From NCBI RefSeq assembly GCF_013386765.1, contig NZ_JACARE010000032.1, positions 43,892-107,891 on the forward strand: a DNA stretch of 64,000 nucleotides, read 5' to 3'. The number at the start of each line of letters is the position of its first letter. The stretch's first letter is position 1. This DNA is from Pseudomonas yamanorum (GTDB lineage: Bacteria; Pseudomonadota; Gammaproteobacteria; Pseudomonadales; Pseudomonadaceae). Of the stretch, positions 34,255 to 42,494 are shown piece by piece. The notes under the pieces were generated by a model. The model was not told the origin of the DNA. It worked only from the letters and a program-made list of their open reading frames with translations, and did not search any database. The translations under genes were made by a program, and so were the position numbers.

Positions 34255-35582
34255 GACTCGATCCTCGGATTGACCGCGTTACGGGGCAACAGCAACGACG
34301 CCACCGCCACCACCTGGCGCAGGCTTTTACTGGCACCACCGCCGCCGGACGGGCCGTTGGTGTAGAGGGTTTCCACTTCATTGCCGACACGCACCGCTTC
34401 GCTGCGCTCTTCGCAGCGGGCGCTGACCCGCAGCCGGACTTCCCAAGGTTCCACCGTGCTGCGCGGCCCATGCAGCGAGTCCATGCCGATCAATTCGGCG
34501 CGTACGTCCTGCATTCGCACCCCGGTCAATTCCAGACGTTTGAGGACCACATCCCGAGCCAACTGCGCTCTGGCGACCGCGCCCGGGCCACCGTAGGAGA
34601 TCTGACCTTCGCCGATCCAGCCGTCCAGATACCCGACACTGACTTTCAACCGCTCAGGCCGTGGCTGCCCGTTCGCGCCGCCGGCCCGCACCCGGTCCAC
34701 CGCTTCCTCGGTAAACGACACCCGGGAAAAATCCGCGCACACGTCCGGCGTGAGGTACGCCGCCGGGTCGTGCACTTCGTAGATCAGTTGCTCGGTGCAG
34801 GTGGCACGGCTGACGCGCCCGCCGGAACCTGCGACCTTGGTGATCAAGGCTTCGCCGTCTGCGTCAATCTCGGCCAACGGAAAACCCAGGCGCGCCAGGT
34901 CGTCCACATCCTTGAAGCCCGGGTCGGCAAAGTAGCCGCCACTGACCTGCCCCGCACATTCCAGCAAATGCCCCACCAACGTGCCGCGCCCCAGGCGCAG
35001 CCAATCATCGGCCGCCCAGCCGAATTCGAACATCTGCGGCGCCAGGAACAACGACGGGTCGGCCACCCGGCCGGTGATCACCACGTCGGCATCGGCGTGC
35101 AAGGCCTCGATAATGCCCTCGGCACCCAAGTAGGCATTCGCGGAAATCAGCCGCTCGCCCAATGAGCCAAGGGTCTGCCCATTGTCCAGCAACTGCTCCG
35201 GCTCGCGGCGCAACACCTCAAGCACGTCATCGCCCACCACCGCCAGTACCTTGAGGGTAAGCCCCAGTTCACTGGCGATCCGCCGCACTTCAACCGCCGC
35301 GGCCACCGGATTGGCCGCGCCCATATTGGTGATCACCCGCAAGCGCCGGCGCCCGTCAGGCTGGCCGACAAAGGGCAGCACGCAGCGCATGCGCTCACTC
35401 AACAGCGGGTCGTAACCGCCTTGTGGGTCGCTGATGCGTGCCTGTTGCGCCAGGGCAATGGTGCGTTCAGCCAGGCATTCGAAGACCAGGTAATCCAGGT
35501 CGCCCTGTTCGGCCAATTCCACCGCAGGTTCGATACGGTCGCCGGAGTAGCCGGCGCCGGAACCGATGCGCAAGGTTTTCAT
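34251..35582 (-). CDS. AtuA/DUF1446 family protein
   Basis: A 443-residue cytoplasmic protein of the DUF1446 family, with the N-terminal IGSGAGYSGDRIEPAVELAEQGDLDYLVFECLAERT block and ITNMGAANPVAAA. The biochemical role of the family is not firmly known. It starts one base after the citMHS stop and overlaps the small C-terminal-domain gene by 4 bases, making a tight three-gene operon with a carboxylate transporter. I infer a catabolic step for the imported acid. Confidence 0.88.
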   Translation of the reverse strand: MKTLRIGSGAGYSGDRIEPAVELAEQGDLDYLVFECLAERTIALAQQARISDPQGGYDPLLSERMRCVLPFVGQPDGRRRLRVITNMGAANPVAAAVEVRRIASELGLTLKVLAVVGDDVLEVLRREPEQLLDNGQTLGSLGERLISANAYLGAEGIIEALHADADVVITGRVADPSLFLAPQMFEFGWAADDWLRLGRGTLVGHLLECAGQVSGGYFADPGFKDVDDLARLGFPLAEIDADGEALITKVAGSGGRVSRATCTEQLIYEVHDPAAYLTPDVCADFSRVSFTEEAVDRVRAGGANGQPRPERLKVSVGYLDGWIGEGQISYGGPGAVARAQLARDVVLKRLELTGVRMQDVRAELIGMDSLHGPRSTVEPWEVRLRVSARCEERSEAVRVGNEVETLYTNGPSGGGGASKSLRQVVAVASLLLPRNAVNPRIES

Positions 35583-35583
35583 C

Positions 35584-36876
35584 TCAAATCACTCCCAGGA
35601 GCAAAGCCGTCAGGGTCATCAACACCGACGCGGCAAACAGAAAGGGGATGGTGAAGCGCTGGTGATCGGCCAGTTCAATCTTGCACAGGCCCACCAACAG
35701 GAAGGTCGCGGGCGTCAGCGGGCTGACCGGGAAGCCGGTGGTGTGCACCCCCAGCAGCGAGGCCTGGGCCACTTGCAGCGGGTCGACGCCCAAGGCCTTG
35801 CCGACTTCGGCGATCACCGGCATCACGCCGAAATAGTAGGAATCGGGATCAAACAGCATGCTCAACGGCATCGACAGGAAACCCACCACCGCCGGGATCA
35901 GCTTGCCGTGGCCCGCCGGAATCTGCGCCACCGCCACTTCGGCGATGGCCTTGAGCATGCCGGTGCCTTGCATGATGCCGGTGAACACCCCGGCGGCGAG
36001 CAGGATGCTGGCCATGGTCAGGGCGGTTTTGGCATGGGCGTCGATCCGCGCGCGTTGGGCGTCGACATTCGGGTAGTTGATGCACAGCGCGACCACGGTG
36101 CCGAGCATGAACATCACCACCGGGTCGACCCAACCGGCGATCATCACCACCATCACCAGCACGGTCAGCACCAGGTTGACCCAGAACAGCCGCGGGCGAC
36201 GCAGGGCGATGTCATCGTCGCTGAGCACCCGTTGCGGCACCGCGTCCACGCTGGAACCGGCGCCCAGGCCCAGGCGTTTTTCTTCGCGATGGCCCAGCCA
36301 CCAGGCGCAGGCAAACACAAAGACCAGGCCGACGATCTGCACCGGGATCAGTGGCTGGAACAGGTCCGCCACCGGCACATGCAGTGCCGCCGACGAGCGC
36401 AGCACCGGGCCGGTCCAGGGCAGGAAGTTGACCCCGGCCGCCATCGCCGCCACGCAGGCCAGGATGCGTTTATCGATCCCCAGCCGTGTATACAACGGCA
36501 GCATCGCCGGTATCGTCACCAAAAAGGTCACCGCGCCGGAGCCGTCCAGGTGCACCAGCAACGCCAGCGTCGCCGTACCGACGACAATTCGTGTAGGACG
36601 CGTCCCTACCGTGCGCAGGATGCGATCAATGATGGGGTCAAGCATGCCGGCATCGGTCATGATCCCGAAAAACAGGATCGCGAACACAAACATGCCCACC
36701 ACGGGGGCGACGTTCTTGATGCCGGTGATGATAAAGGCGCTGGTTTGCAGGCCGAACCCGCCCAGCAGCGCGGCGATGATCGGCAAGGCAATCAGGGCCA
36801 CCAGTGGCGACAGGCGCTTGCTCATGACGGCAGTGAGCAGGCACAGGATGGTGATGACACCCAGGGTAGCGAGCAT
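35584..36876 (-). CDS. CitMHS family citrate-type transporter
   Basis: A 430-residue inner-membrane carrier of the CitMHS (citrate-metal:H+ symporter) family, with about 12 helices. Visible markers are LVHLDGSGAVTFLVTIPAMLPLY, MAAGVNFLPWTGPVLRSS and LFDPDSYYFGVMPVIAEVG. The family carries citrate or other tri- and dicarboxylates, often complexed with divalent metal. It is the first gene of the operon with the two AtuA-like genes and is divergent from a LysR-type regulator. Confidence 0.9.
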   Translation of the reverse strand: MLATLGVITILCLLTAVMSKRLSPLVALIALPIIAALLGGFGLQTSAFIITGIKNVAPVVGMFVFAILFFGIMTDAGMLDPIIDRILRTVGTRPTRIVVGTATLALLVHLDGSGAVTFLVTIPAMLPLYTRLGIDKRILACVAAMAAGVNFLPWTGPVLRSSAALHVPVADLFQPLIPVQIVGLVFVFACAWWLGHREEKRLGLGAGSSVDAVPQRVLSDDDIALRRPRLFWVNLVLTVLVMVVMIAGWVDPVVMFMLGTVVALCINYPNVDAQRARIDAHAKTALTMASILLAAGVFTGIMQGTGMLKAIAEVAVAQIPAGHGKLIPAVVGFLSMPLSMLFDPDSYYFGVMPVIAEVGKALGVDPLQVAQASLLGVHTTGFPVSPLTPATFLLVGLCKIELADHQRFTIPFLFAASVLMTLTALLLGVI

Positions 36877-36954
36877 GGGGTAGCTCCAGAACGGCGTTTT
36901 CGCCGGTTATTGTTTTCCCTGGAGTATTGGAATCGCGTTAGGCTTTGTAAATTG

Positions 36955-36976
36955 GAATATTCGGCACTCCATATTC
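36955..36976. promoter_or_regulatory. Inverted repeat GAATAT-N10-ATATTC, candidate LysR operator
   Basis: A 6-bp perfect inverted repeat spaced by 10 lies between the divergent transporter and LysR genes, 30 bases before the LysR start. It fits the spacing of LysR boxes. Related TTGGAAT half sites occur at about 36927 and 36952. Confidence 0.5.
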
Positions 36977-37006
36977 GAAAAAACAAAACGCTCGAGCAAA
37001 ATAAAA

Positions 37007-37894
37007 ATGAAAAATTCGATCCAGCATATCCAGGCGTTTCTCGCCGTGGCGCGCACGGGCAGCTTTACCAAGGCCGCCAACGAACTGCATCTGTCGCCCT
37101 CGGCGCTGACGGTGCAGGTACAGCAACTGGAGGAGTGGCTGGGGGTTGCCCTGCTCGACCGCAGCCCGCGCCACGTCAGCATCACCGCCGCCGGGCTGGA
37201 CGCCCGCGGGCCGATGGAAAAGCTGTTGCTGGACCTGGACAACATCGTCACCGGCTCCCGCGACCTGGCGGCCTTGCGCCGGGGCGTGGTGACCATCGCC
37301 GCCCTGCCCTCGGTGTGCGCAGGCGCCTTGCCGCCGGCCCTGCGCCTGTTTCGCGAGCGCTTTGCCGGGATCGAGGTGCGGCTGCACGACCTGGTGGCCC
37401 ATCGGATTCATGCGCAAGTGCGTTCGGGTGAAGTGGATTTCGGCATTGGTGTACGGGCCCGGCTGAGCCACGGATTGGCGTTTGTGCCGGTGCTGAATGA
37501 CCGGTTGTGTGCGTTTGTGCCGCTGGATCACGCCCTGGCGCGCCATGGCCGGCTGACCCTGCCCCAACTGGCCGACCAGCCGATCATCCTCACCGGGCGT
37601 GACAGCAGCGTGCGCGAACAGGTGGACGCGTTGTTCGATGAGCGACAGGTGACGATGCAAGCCGGGATGGAGGCCAACTACATGTCGACGGTGTTGGCGC
37701 TGGTGCGACAGGGATTGGGGATCAGTATCTTGCCGGAGTCGGCGGCGGACAGCCTGGAGGGGTTGAAGCGAATTACGATTGATCATCCGGGGGTGAACCG
37801 GGAGATCGGGTTGATCAGCCGCAGTGGGCAGCCGTTGAGCCCGGCGGCGCAGCGCTGTTTTGAGTTGCTCAATGAAGAACTGCGCCCCTTGTAG
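37007..37894 (+). CDS. LysR family transcriptional regulator
   Basis: A 295-residue regulator with the N-terminal winged HTH (IQAFLAVARTGSFTKAANELHLSPSALTVQVQQLE) and a periplasmic-binding-like effector domain. It is divergent from the citMHS-atuA operon and very probably regulates it in response to the imported substrate. The stop codon is supplied by the adjoining REP sequence (TTGTAGGAG). Confidence 0.93.
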   Translation: MKNSIQHIQAFLAVARTGSFTKAANELHLSPSALTVQVQQLEEWLGVALLDRSPRHVSITAAGLDARGPMEKLLLDLDNIVTGSRDLAALRRGVVTIAALPSVCAGALPPALRLFRERFAGIEVRLHDLVAHRIHAQVRSGEVDFGIGVRARLSHGLAFVPVLNDRLCAFVPLDHALARHGRLTLPQLADQPIILTGRDSSVREQVDALFDERQVTMQAGMEANYMSTVLALVRQGLGISILPESAADSLEGLKRITIDHPGVNREIGLISRSGQPLSPAAQRCFELLNEELRPL

Positions 37895-37958
37895 GAGCCC
37901 GGCTTGCCGGCGATGGCGTCCTTGAGGGCGCTATCGCCGGCAAGCCGGGCTCCTACAG
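37889..37958. repeat. REPIN-like pair beginning at the LysR stop codon
   Basis: Arms TTGTAGGAGCCCGGCTTGCC... and ...GGCAAGCCGGGCTCCTACA. The LysR gene stops within the first arm, at 37892-37894. Confidence 0.88.
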
Positions 37959-37969
37959 GGTTTCGGTGA

Positions 37970-38572
37970 TCAGCCCAGCATTGCCACATGCTTTGGATGG
38001 CTGGCCACGCGTTTCAACCAGGCCTGCACGCCCGGATAAGCGCCCAGGTCAAAGCCACCTTCATCCGCCACGTGGGTGTAGGCATACAGCGCCACATCGG
38101 CAATCGAGAACTGGTCGCCCACCAGGTACGGCGTCAACTGCAACTGGCGCTCCATCACCTTGAGGGCCTTGTAACCGCCCTTGTGCAGCTTCTTGTACTC
38201 CTCCAGCCGATCTTCCGGCAGCCCCAGGTAAAACTGGATAAACCGCGCCACCGCGATGTACGGCTCATGGCTGTACTGCTCGAAAAACTGCCACTGCAGC
38301 ACTTGGGTGCGCAGGCGCGGTTCGGTCGGCAGGAACTCGCTGCCGTCGGCCAGGAAGTTGAGGATAGCGTTGGATTCCCACAGGCAGGTACCGTCTTCAA
38401 GCTCCAGCACCGGGATCTTGCCGTTGGGGTTCTTGGCCAGGAACTCGGCGGTCTGGGTGTCGCCCTTCAGGATGTCGACATCGATCCACTCATAGTCGAT
38501 GCCCAGCAGGCTGAGCATGAGTTTGACCTTGTAGCAGTTGCCCGATTTGTAATCGCCGTAGACCTTGTACAT
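37970..38572 (-). CDS. Glutathione S-transferase family protein
   Basis: A 200-residue GST. The thioredoxin-fold N-terminus (YGDYKSGNCYKVKLMLSLLGIDYEW, NPNGKIPVLE, WESNAILNFLAD) is followed by a helical C-domain (FSIADVALYAYTHVADEGGFDL). SGNCYKV is the catalytic-site region. It is encoded 11 bases after the aminotransferase stop on the same strand, so the two genes probably share a transcript. The substrate is unknown. Confidence 0.92.
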   Translation of the reverse strand: MYKVYGDYKSGNCYKVKLMLSLLGIDYEWIDVDILKGDTQTAEFLAKNPNGKIPVLELEDGTCLWESNAILNFLADGSEFLPTEPRLRTQVLQWQFFEQYSHEPYIAVARFIQFYLGLPEDRLEEYKKLHKGGYKALKVMERQLQLTPYLVGDQFSIADVALYAYTHVADEGGFDLGAYPGVQAWLKRVASHPKHVAMLG

Positions 38573-38583
38573 GGAGGCTCCCC

Positions 38584-39750
38584 TTATGCCGCTTGCGCGT
38601 GCTGTGCTTGACGGACCACCGCAGCGAGACGCTTGAGACCTTCGTCCAAACGCGCCGGGTCGATATGGCTGAAATTGAGCCGCAAGTGACCGTGATGGTT
38701 ATCCGGCTCGGAAAAGAACGGTTCACCGGGCATGAACGCGATGTCCTGGTCGAGCGCAGGTGCCAACAAGGTGCGGGTGTCGAGCGGTTGTTTCAAGGTC
38801 AGCCAGAAGAATAATCCGCCCTGGGGTATTTGCCAGTCGGCCAGGTCGCTGAAATGCCGCTCCAGTGCCGCCTGGAACGCATCACGGCGGCCGCGGTAGA
38901 AACTGCGCAGCTCCACCAGGTGGTGCTGGTATTTCTCGGTGCCGATCCATTGCATGGCCTGCCACTGGCCAACACGGTTGGTGTGCAGGTCGGCAGACTG
39001 CTTGAGCTTGAGCAGATGCGGGAACAGGTCGGGGCTGGCGATCAGGTAACCGACCCGCAAGCCCGGCAACAGGGTTTTGGACACGGTGCCGGTGTAGATC
39101 CAGCTGGCCTTTTTCAACCGGCTGACGATGGGCTGCGCGCTGGCGCCGTCGAAGGTCAGCTCGCGGTAGGGTTCGTCTTCGATCAGGGTCACACCGAACT
39201 CGTCCAGCAGCGCGGCGACGGCCTCGCGCTTGGCATCGCTGTAGCGTACGGCCGACGGGTTCTGGAAGGTCGGGATCAGATACACGAAGGACGGCCGATT
39301 CTGCTCCAGGCTGTTGCGCAACGCCGCAAGGTTCGGGCCATCGGCCTCAAGCTGCACCGTCAGGCAATCGGCGCCGAACAGCTGGAAAATCTGCAACGCC
39401 GCAAGATAGGTCGGGCCTTCCAGCAGGATCTTGGTGCCCTTGTCGATATACAGCTTGGCCGCCAAATCCAGGGTTTGCTGGGAGCCGCTGACCACCATGA
39501 CCTGGCTGGCCTGGCAAGGAATGCCCAGCACTCGCGCCTCGGCCGCCAACAGCTCGCGCAACTGCGGCTCGCCTTCGCTCATGCCGTACTGGCCGATGTT
39601 CAGGGGCATGCCAGTCCAATCCAGCTTGGGCAGCATCACTTCAGCCGGCAGGCCACCGGCGAAGGACATCACCTGTGGCTTTTGCGCCGCCGCGAGGATT
39701 TCACGGATCAAGGAGCTTTTAAGACGCGAAACACGTTCTGAGAAGGCCAT
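38584..39750 (-). CDS. PLP-dependent aminotransferase (class I, LysN/AAT-like)
   Basis: A 388-residue fold-type I aminotransferase. The PLP lysine is in YTGTVSKTLLPGLRVGY. The substrate pocket blocks VSGSQQTLDLAAKLY and IPTFQNPSAVRY are like those of 2-aminoadipate/branched-chain transaminases, the enzyme part of MocR-type proteins without their DNA-binding domain. It starts at the ATG at 39750. Its promoter region is shared with the divergent MarR gene and contains two matching palindromes. Substrate unassigned. Confidence 0.9.
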   Translation of the reverse strand: MAFSERVSRLKSSLIREILAAAQKPQVMSFAGGLPAEVMLPKLDWTGMPLNIGQYGMSEGEPQLRELLAAEARVLGIPCQASQVMVVSGSQQTLDLAAKLYIDKGTKILLEGPTYLAALQIFQLFGADCLTVQLEADGPNLAALRNSLEQNRPSFVYLIPTFQNPSAVRYSDAKREAVAALLDEFGVTLIEDEPYRELTFDGASAQPIVSRLKKASWIYTGTVSKTLLPGLRVGYLIASPDLFPHLLKLKQSADLHTNRVGQWQAMQWIGTEKYQHHLVELRSFYRGRRDAFQAALERHFSDLADWQIPQGGLFFWLTLKQPLDTRTLLAPALDQDIAFMPGEPFFSEPDNHHGHLRLNFSHIDPARLDEGLKRLAAVVRQAQHAQAA

Positions 39751-39784
39751 AAGGGTCACCGGTAGCAAAGCCAGGGAAAAATAC

Positions 39785-39799
39785 GTCAAACTGCTTGAC
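39785..39799. promoter_or_regulatory. Palindrome GTCAA-N5-TTGAC, first copy
   Basis: One of two identical-arm palindromes in the aminotransferase/MarR gap, centres 42 bp (four helical turns) apart. It would lie between a likely -10 and the aminotransferase start on the minus strand. Confidence 0.65.
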
Positions 39800-39826
39800 C
39801 GAAATTACGACGACTTGGGCAGATAC

Positions 39827-39841
39827 GTCAATATGCTTGAC
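39827..39841. promoter_or_regulatory. Palindrome GTCAA-N5-TTGAC, second copy, overlapping the MarR start
   Basis: The second palindrome contains the MarR gene ATG at 39833. On the minus strand its TTGACG could also be a -35 element with GTAATT 17 bases further as -10 for the aminotransferase. A MarR dimer bound here could block both genes. Confidence 0.6.
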
Positions 39842-40267
39842 CTTAAAAACCAGACCAGCCAACAAACCGCCATGGAAGCCTTCTTCTTCGGCTACCAGGC
39901 GTTCACCGCCAAGGCCGACGAAATGCTCGAGCGCCGCGGCTTGAGCCGGGTGCACCAACGCATCGTGTTTTTTATCGCGCGCTACCCGGCCTTGAGCGTC
40001 AAGGAGCTGCTGGAACTGCTCGGGGTGAGCAAGCAGGCGTTGAACATGCCGTTGCGCCAATTGCAGGAAATGCACTTGGTGGACAGCGTGGCGTCCGAGA
40101 CCGACAAGCGTAAGCGTTTGCTGGAGCTGACCGAGGAAGGGCGACGTTTCGAACAGTCCTTGCGACGCGAGCAGGTCAAGCTGCTGCAACGAGCGTTTGC
40201 CGAGGCTGGCGAGACAGCGGTGGAAGGCTGGCTGGCGGTGAACAAGGCACTCAGTGGCCAATCCTGA
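39833..40267 (+). CDS. MarR family transcriptional regulator
   Basis: A 144-residue winged-helix regulator. Its DNA-binding part (LSVKELLELLGVSKQALNMPLRQLQEMHLVDS) is followed by the wing SETDKRKRLLELTEEG. The start is uncertain: the ATG at 39833 gives MLDLKNQTSQ, and an alternative ATG at 39872 gives a 131-residue protein. Neither has a strong ribosome site. It is divergent from the aminotransferase and likely represses it and itself through the GTCAA-N5-TTGAC sites. Confidence 0.87.
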   Translation: MLDLKNQTSQQTAMEAFFFGYQAFTAKADEMLERRGLSRVHQRIVFFIARYPALSVKELLELLGVSKQALNMPLRQLQEMHLVDSVASETDKRKRLLELTEEGRRFEQSLRREQVKLLQRAFAEAGETAVEGWLAVNKALSGQS

Positions 40268-40317
40268 ATTGCCTTTCATCCCTTTCGCACACAAAATAGA
40301 AAACATTATTTGCTTTA

Positions 40318-40329
40318 TTTGTATACAAA
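40318..40329. promoter_or_regulatory. Perfect palindrome TTTGTATACAAA before the purine permease gene
   Basis: A perfect 12-bp palindrome lies 129 bases before the GTG start. The same core TTGTATACAA occurs upstream of puuE, and a near copy upstream of uraH, so it may bind a common (possibly GntR-type) regulator of purine use. The regulator gene is not in the window. Confidence 0.6.
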
Positions 40330-40457
40330 AGCATAATTCGCTTCGTGCGAGTTCCTGACCTATTGGTCAACAAAACCCGCTGGTACCTCAAAGCGCTGCT
40401 GCCCACTCATGTGTCCGGCGCTGGAAATAACAATAAAACTCTTGAGGAGTACTTGCT

Positions 40458-41804
40458 GTGGAAAGCCGCAAATCCGAAGCCCCTACGCTCGACCTCTCGC
40501 CAACCCACAACGGTTGGCTGGAACGCCTGTTCAAACTCCGCTTGCATGGCACCACAGTGAAGACCGAGCTGATCGCCGGCCTCACGACCTTTATCACCAT
40601 GGCCTACATCATCTTCGTCAACCCCAACATCATGGCCGACGCCGGCATCGACCATGGCGCGGCGTTTGTCGCCACCTGCATCGCTGCGGCACTGGGTTGC
40701 CTGTTGATGGGCCTTTACGCCAACTGGCCCGTAGGACTGGCGCCGGGCATGGGCCTGAACGCATTTTTTACCTACACCGTGGTCGGCACCATGGGCTACA
40801 ACTGGGAGACCGCACTGGGTGCGGTGTTTATCTCCGGTGTGTTGTTCATGATCCTGACGCTCTCACGCATCCGCGAGTGGCTGCTCAACAGTATTCCGGT
40901 GAGCCTGCGCCACGCCATGGGCGCCGGTGTGGGGTTGTTTCTCGGGGTGATCGGCCTGAAAACCGCCGGCATCATCGTGCAAAGCCCGGCCACCCTGATC
41001 AAGCTCGGCTCCCTGCATGAACCCGCCCCGCTGCTGGCGGCCATCTGCTTCCTGCTGATTGCAATCCTCAGCTATCACCGGGTATTCGGCGCGATCCTGA
41101 TCAGCATCATCGCCGTGACCCTCGCCGGTTGGGGCCTGGGCCTGGTGGAATACCACGGCATCCTGGCCACCCCGCCAAGCCTGGCACCGACCTGGATGGC
41201 CATGGACGTGATGGGCGTGTTCAACGTCAGCATGATCAGCGTGGTGTTCGCCTTCCTGTTTGTGCACATGTTCGACACCGCCGGCACCTTGATGGGCGTG
41301 GCCCAGCGTGCAGGCCTGGTGAATGCCGACGGCAAGATCGAAAACCTCTCCCGCGCCCTGAAAGCCGACAGTGCTTCCAGCGTGTTCGGCGCGATGGTCG
41401 GCGTACCGCCCGTGACCAGCTACGTGGAAAGTGCCGCCGGTGTGGCCGCCGGTGGCCGTACCGGGTTGACCGCCGTCACCGTGGGCGTGCTGTTTATCGC
41501 AGCAATGTTTTTCGCCCCGCTGGCTGGCATGATTCCCGCTTATGCCACCGCCGGCGCGTTGATCTATGTGGCGATGCTGATGATGAGCGGCATGGCCCAT
41601 ATCAACTGGGATGACGCCACCGACAGCATTCCGGCGATCGTCACCGCGATCATGATGCCCCTGACCTTCTCGGTCGCCGACGGTATCGCCCTGGGGTTCA
41701 TCACCTACGTGGCGCTGAAAGCCGGCACCGGTAAACACAAGGAAATTTCCATCAGCCTGTGGGTGCTTTGCGCGATCTTTATCGCCAAGTTCGCGTTCCT
41801 GTAG
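40458..41804 (+). CDS. NCS2 family purine permease (AzgA-like)
   Basis: A 448-residue inner-membrane symporter of the AzgA/PbuG branch, probably importing adenine, guanine or hypoxanthine. Typical blocks are ELIAGLTTFITMAYIIFVNPNIM near the start, GLAPGMGLNAFFTYT, HMFDTAGTLMGVAQRAGL and GVPPVTSYVESAAGVAAGGRTG. The start codon is GTG at 40458 with GAGGAG before it. It heads the purine-related section of the window and is followed by its own terminator. Confidence 0.92.
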   Translation: MESRKSEAPTLDLSPTHNGWLERLFKLRLHGTTVKTELIAGLTTFITMAYIIFVNPNIMADAGIDHGAAFVATCIAAALGCLLMGLYANWPVGLAPGMGLNAFFTYTVVGTMGYNWETALGAVFISGVLFMILTLSRIREWLLNSIPVSLRHAMGAGVGLFLGVIGLKTAGIIVQSPATLIKLGSLHEPAPLLAAICFLLIAILSYHRVFGAILISIIAVTLAGWGLGLVEYHGILATPPSLAPTWMAMDVMGVFNVSMISVVFAFLFVHMFDTAGTLMGVAQRAGLVNADGKIENLSRALKADSASSVFGAMVGVPPVTSYVESAAGVAAGGRTGLTAVTVGVLFIAAMFFAPLAGMIPAYATAGALIYVAMLMMSGMAHINWDDATDSIPAIVTAIMMPLTFSVADGIALGFITYVALKAGTGKHKEISISLWVLCAIFIAKFAFL

Positions 41805-41822
41805 GCCAACCCGTTTCACCCC

Positions 41823-41849
41823 GCCTCACCCCGTCGGGTGGGGCTTTTG
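41823..41849 (+). terminator. Rho-independent terminator after the purine permease gene
   Basis: CACCC-CGTC-GGGTG stem with further G:C pairs, then CTTTTG, 19 bases after the stop. Confidence 0.8.
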
Positions 41850-41867
41850 TACGAATGGAGGAATGCA

Positions 41868-42494
41868 ATGAGTCTGGAAACCTGGCTGCTGTTCAGCGGC
41901 GCTGCGCTGGTGGTGATCCTGATCCCCGGCCCCCTGTCCTTGCTGATGATCAGCAACAGCCTGAACTACGGCCTGCGCCGTTCGTACCCGGCCTTTCTCG
42001 GCGGGGTGATTGCTTCGATCTGCCTGTTGAGCGCGTCGGCGCTGGGTCTTGGGGCCTTGCTGTTGGCGTCGGAACAGCTGTTCAGTGCACTGAAAATCGT
42101 CGGTGCGGTGTACCTGTTCTACCTAGCCTGGCAGAGCTGGCAGCAATCCCGGCAACCCTCCCACGGCGCCGACGTGCCGCAAGTGGCCGCCACTCCGCGT
42201 TTTCGCGCGTTGTTTGGCCGGGCGTTTGTACTGGGTGCAAGCAACCCGAAAGACATTCTGTTTTTTGCCGCCTTCCTGCCGCAATTTCTCAGCGCCCAGC
42301 AGGCCTTTCTCCCGCAGTTGCTGATCATGATCGCCACCTGGACCGTGCTCGACCTGCTGTGCAAGCTGGCCTACGGCCTCGGTGCCCATGGCGCCGCGCG
42401 TTACCTGCGCAGCGGCAAGGGCCAGAGCTGGTTCAACCGGATCAGCGCGGGGCTTTTTTCCGGGGCCGGGGCGGCCTCATTGTTGAGCCGCTAG
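41868..42494 (+). CDS. LysE/RhtB family exporter
   Basis: A 208-residue inner-membrane protein with about six helices and the family start WLLFSGAALVVILIPGPLSLLMISNSL and GVIASICLLSASALGLGALL; the mid-protein GASNPKDILFFAAFLPQF is diagnostic. It exports amino acids or derivatives. The ATG at 41868 follows GGAGGAATGCA; a start ten codons upstream lacks a site. Its TAG stop shares the palindrome CTAG with the stop of the convergent giant gene, so the frames overlap by 3 bases. Confidence 0.9.
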   Translation: MSLETWLLFSGAALVVILIPGPLSLLMISNSLNYGLRRSYPAFLGGVIASICLLSASALGLGALLLASEQLFSALKIVGAVYLFYLAWQSWQQSRQPSHGADVPQVAATPRFRALFGRAFVLGASNPKDILFFAAFLPQFLSAQQAFLPQLLIMIATWTVLDLLCKLAYGLGAHGAARYLRSGKGQSWFNRISAGLFSGAGAASLLSR

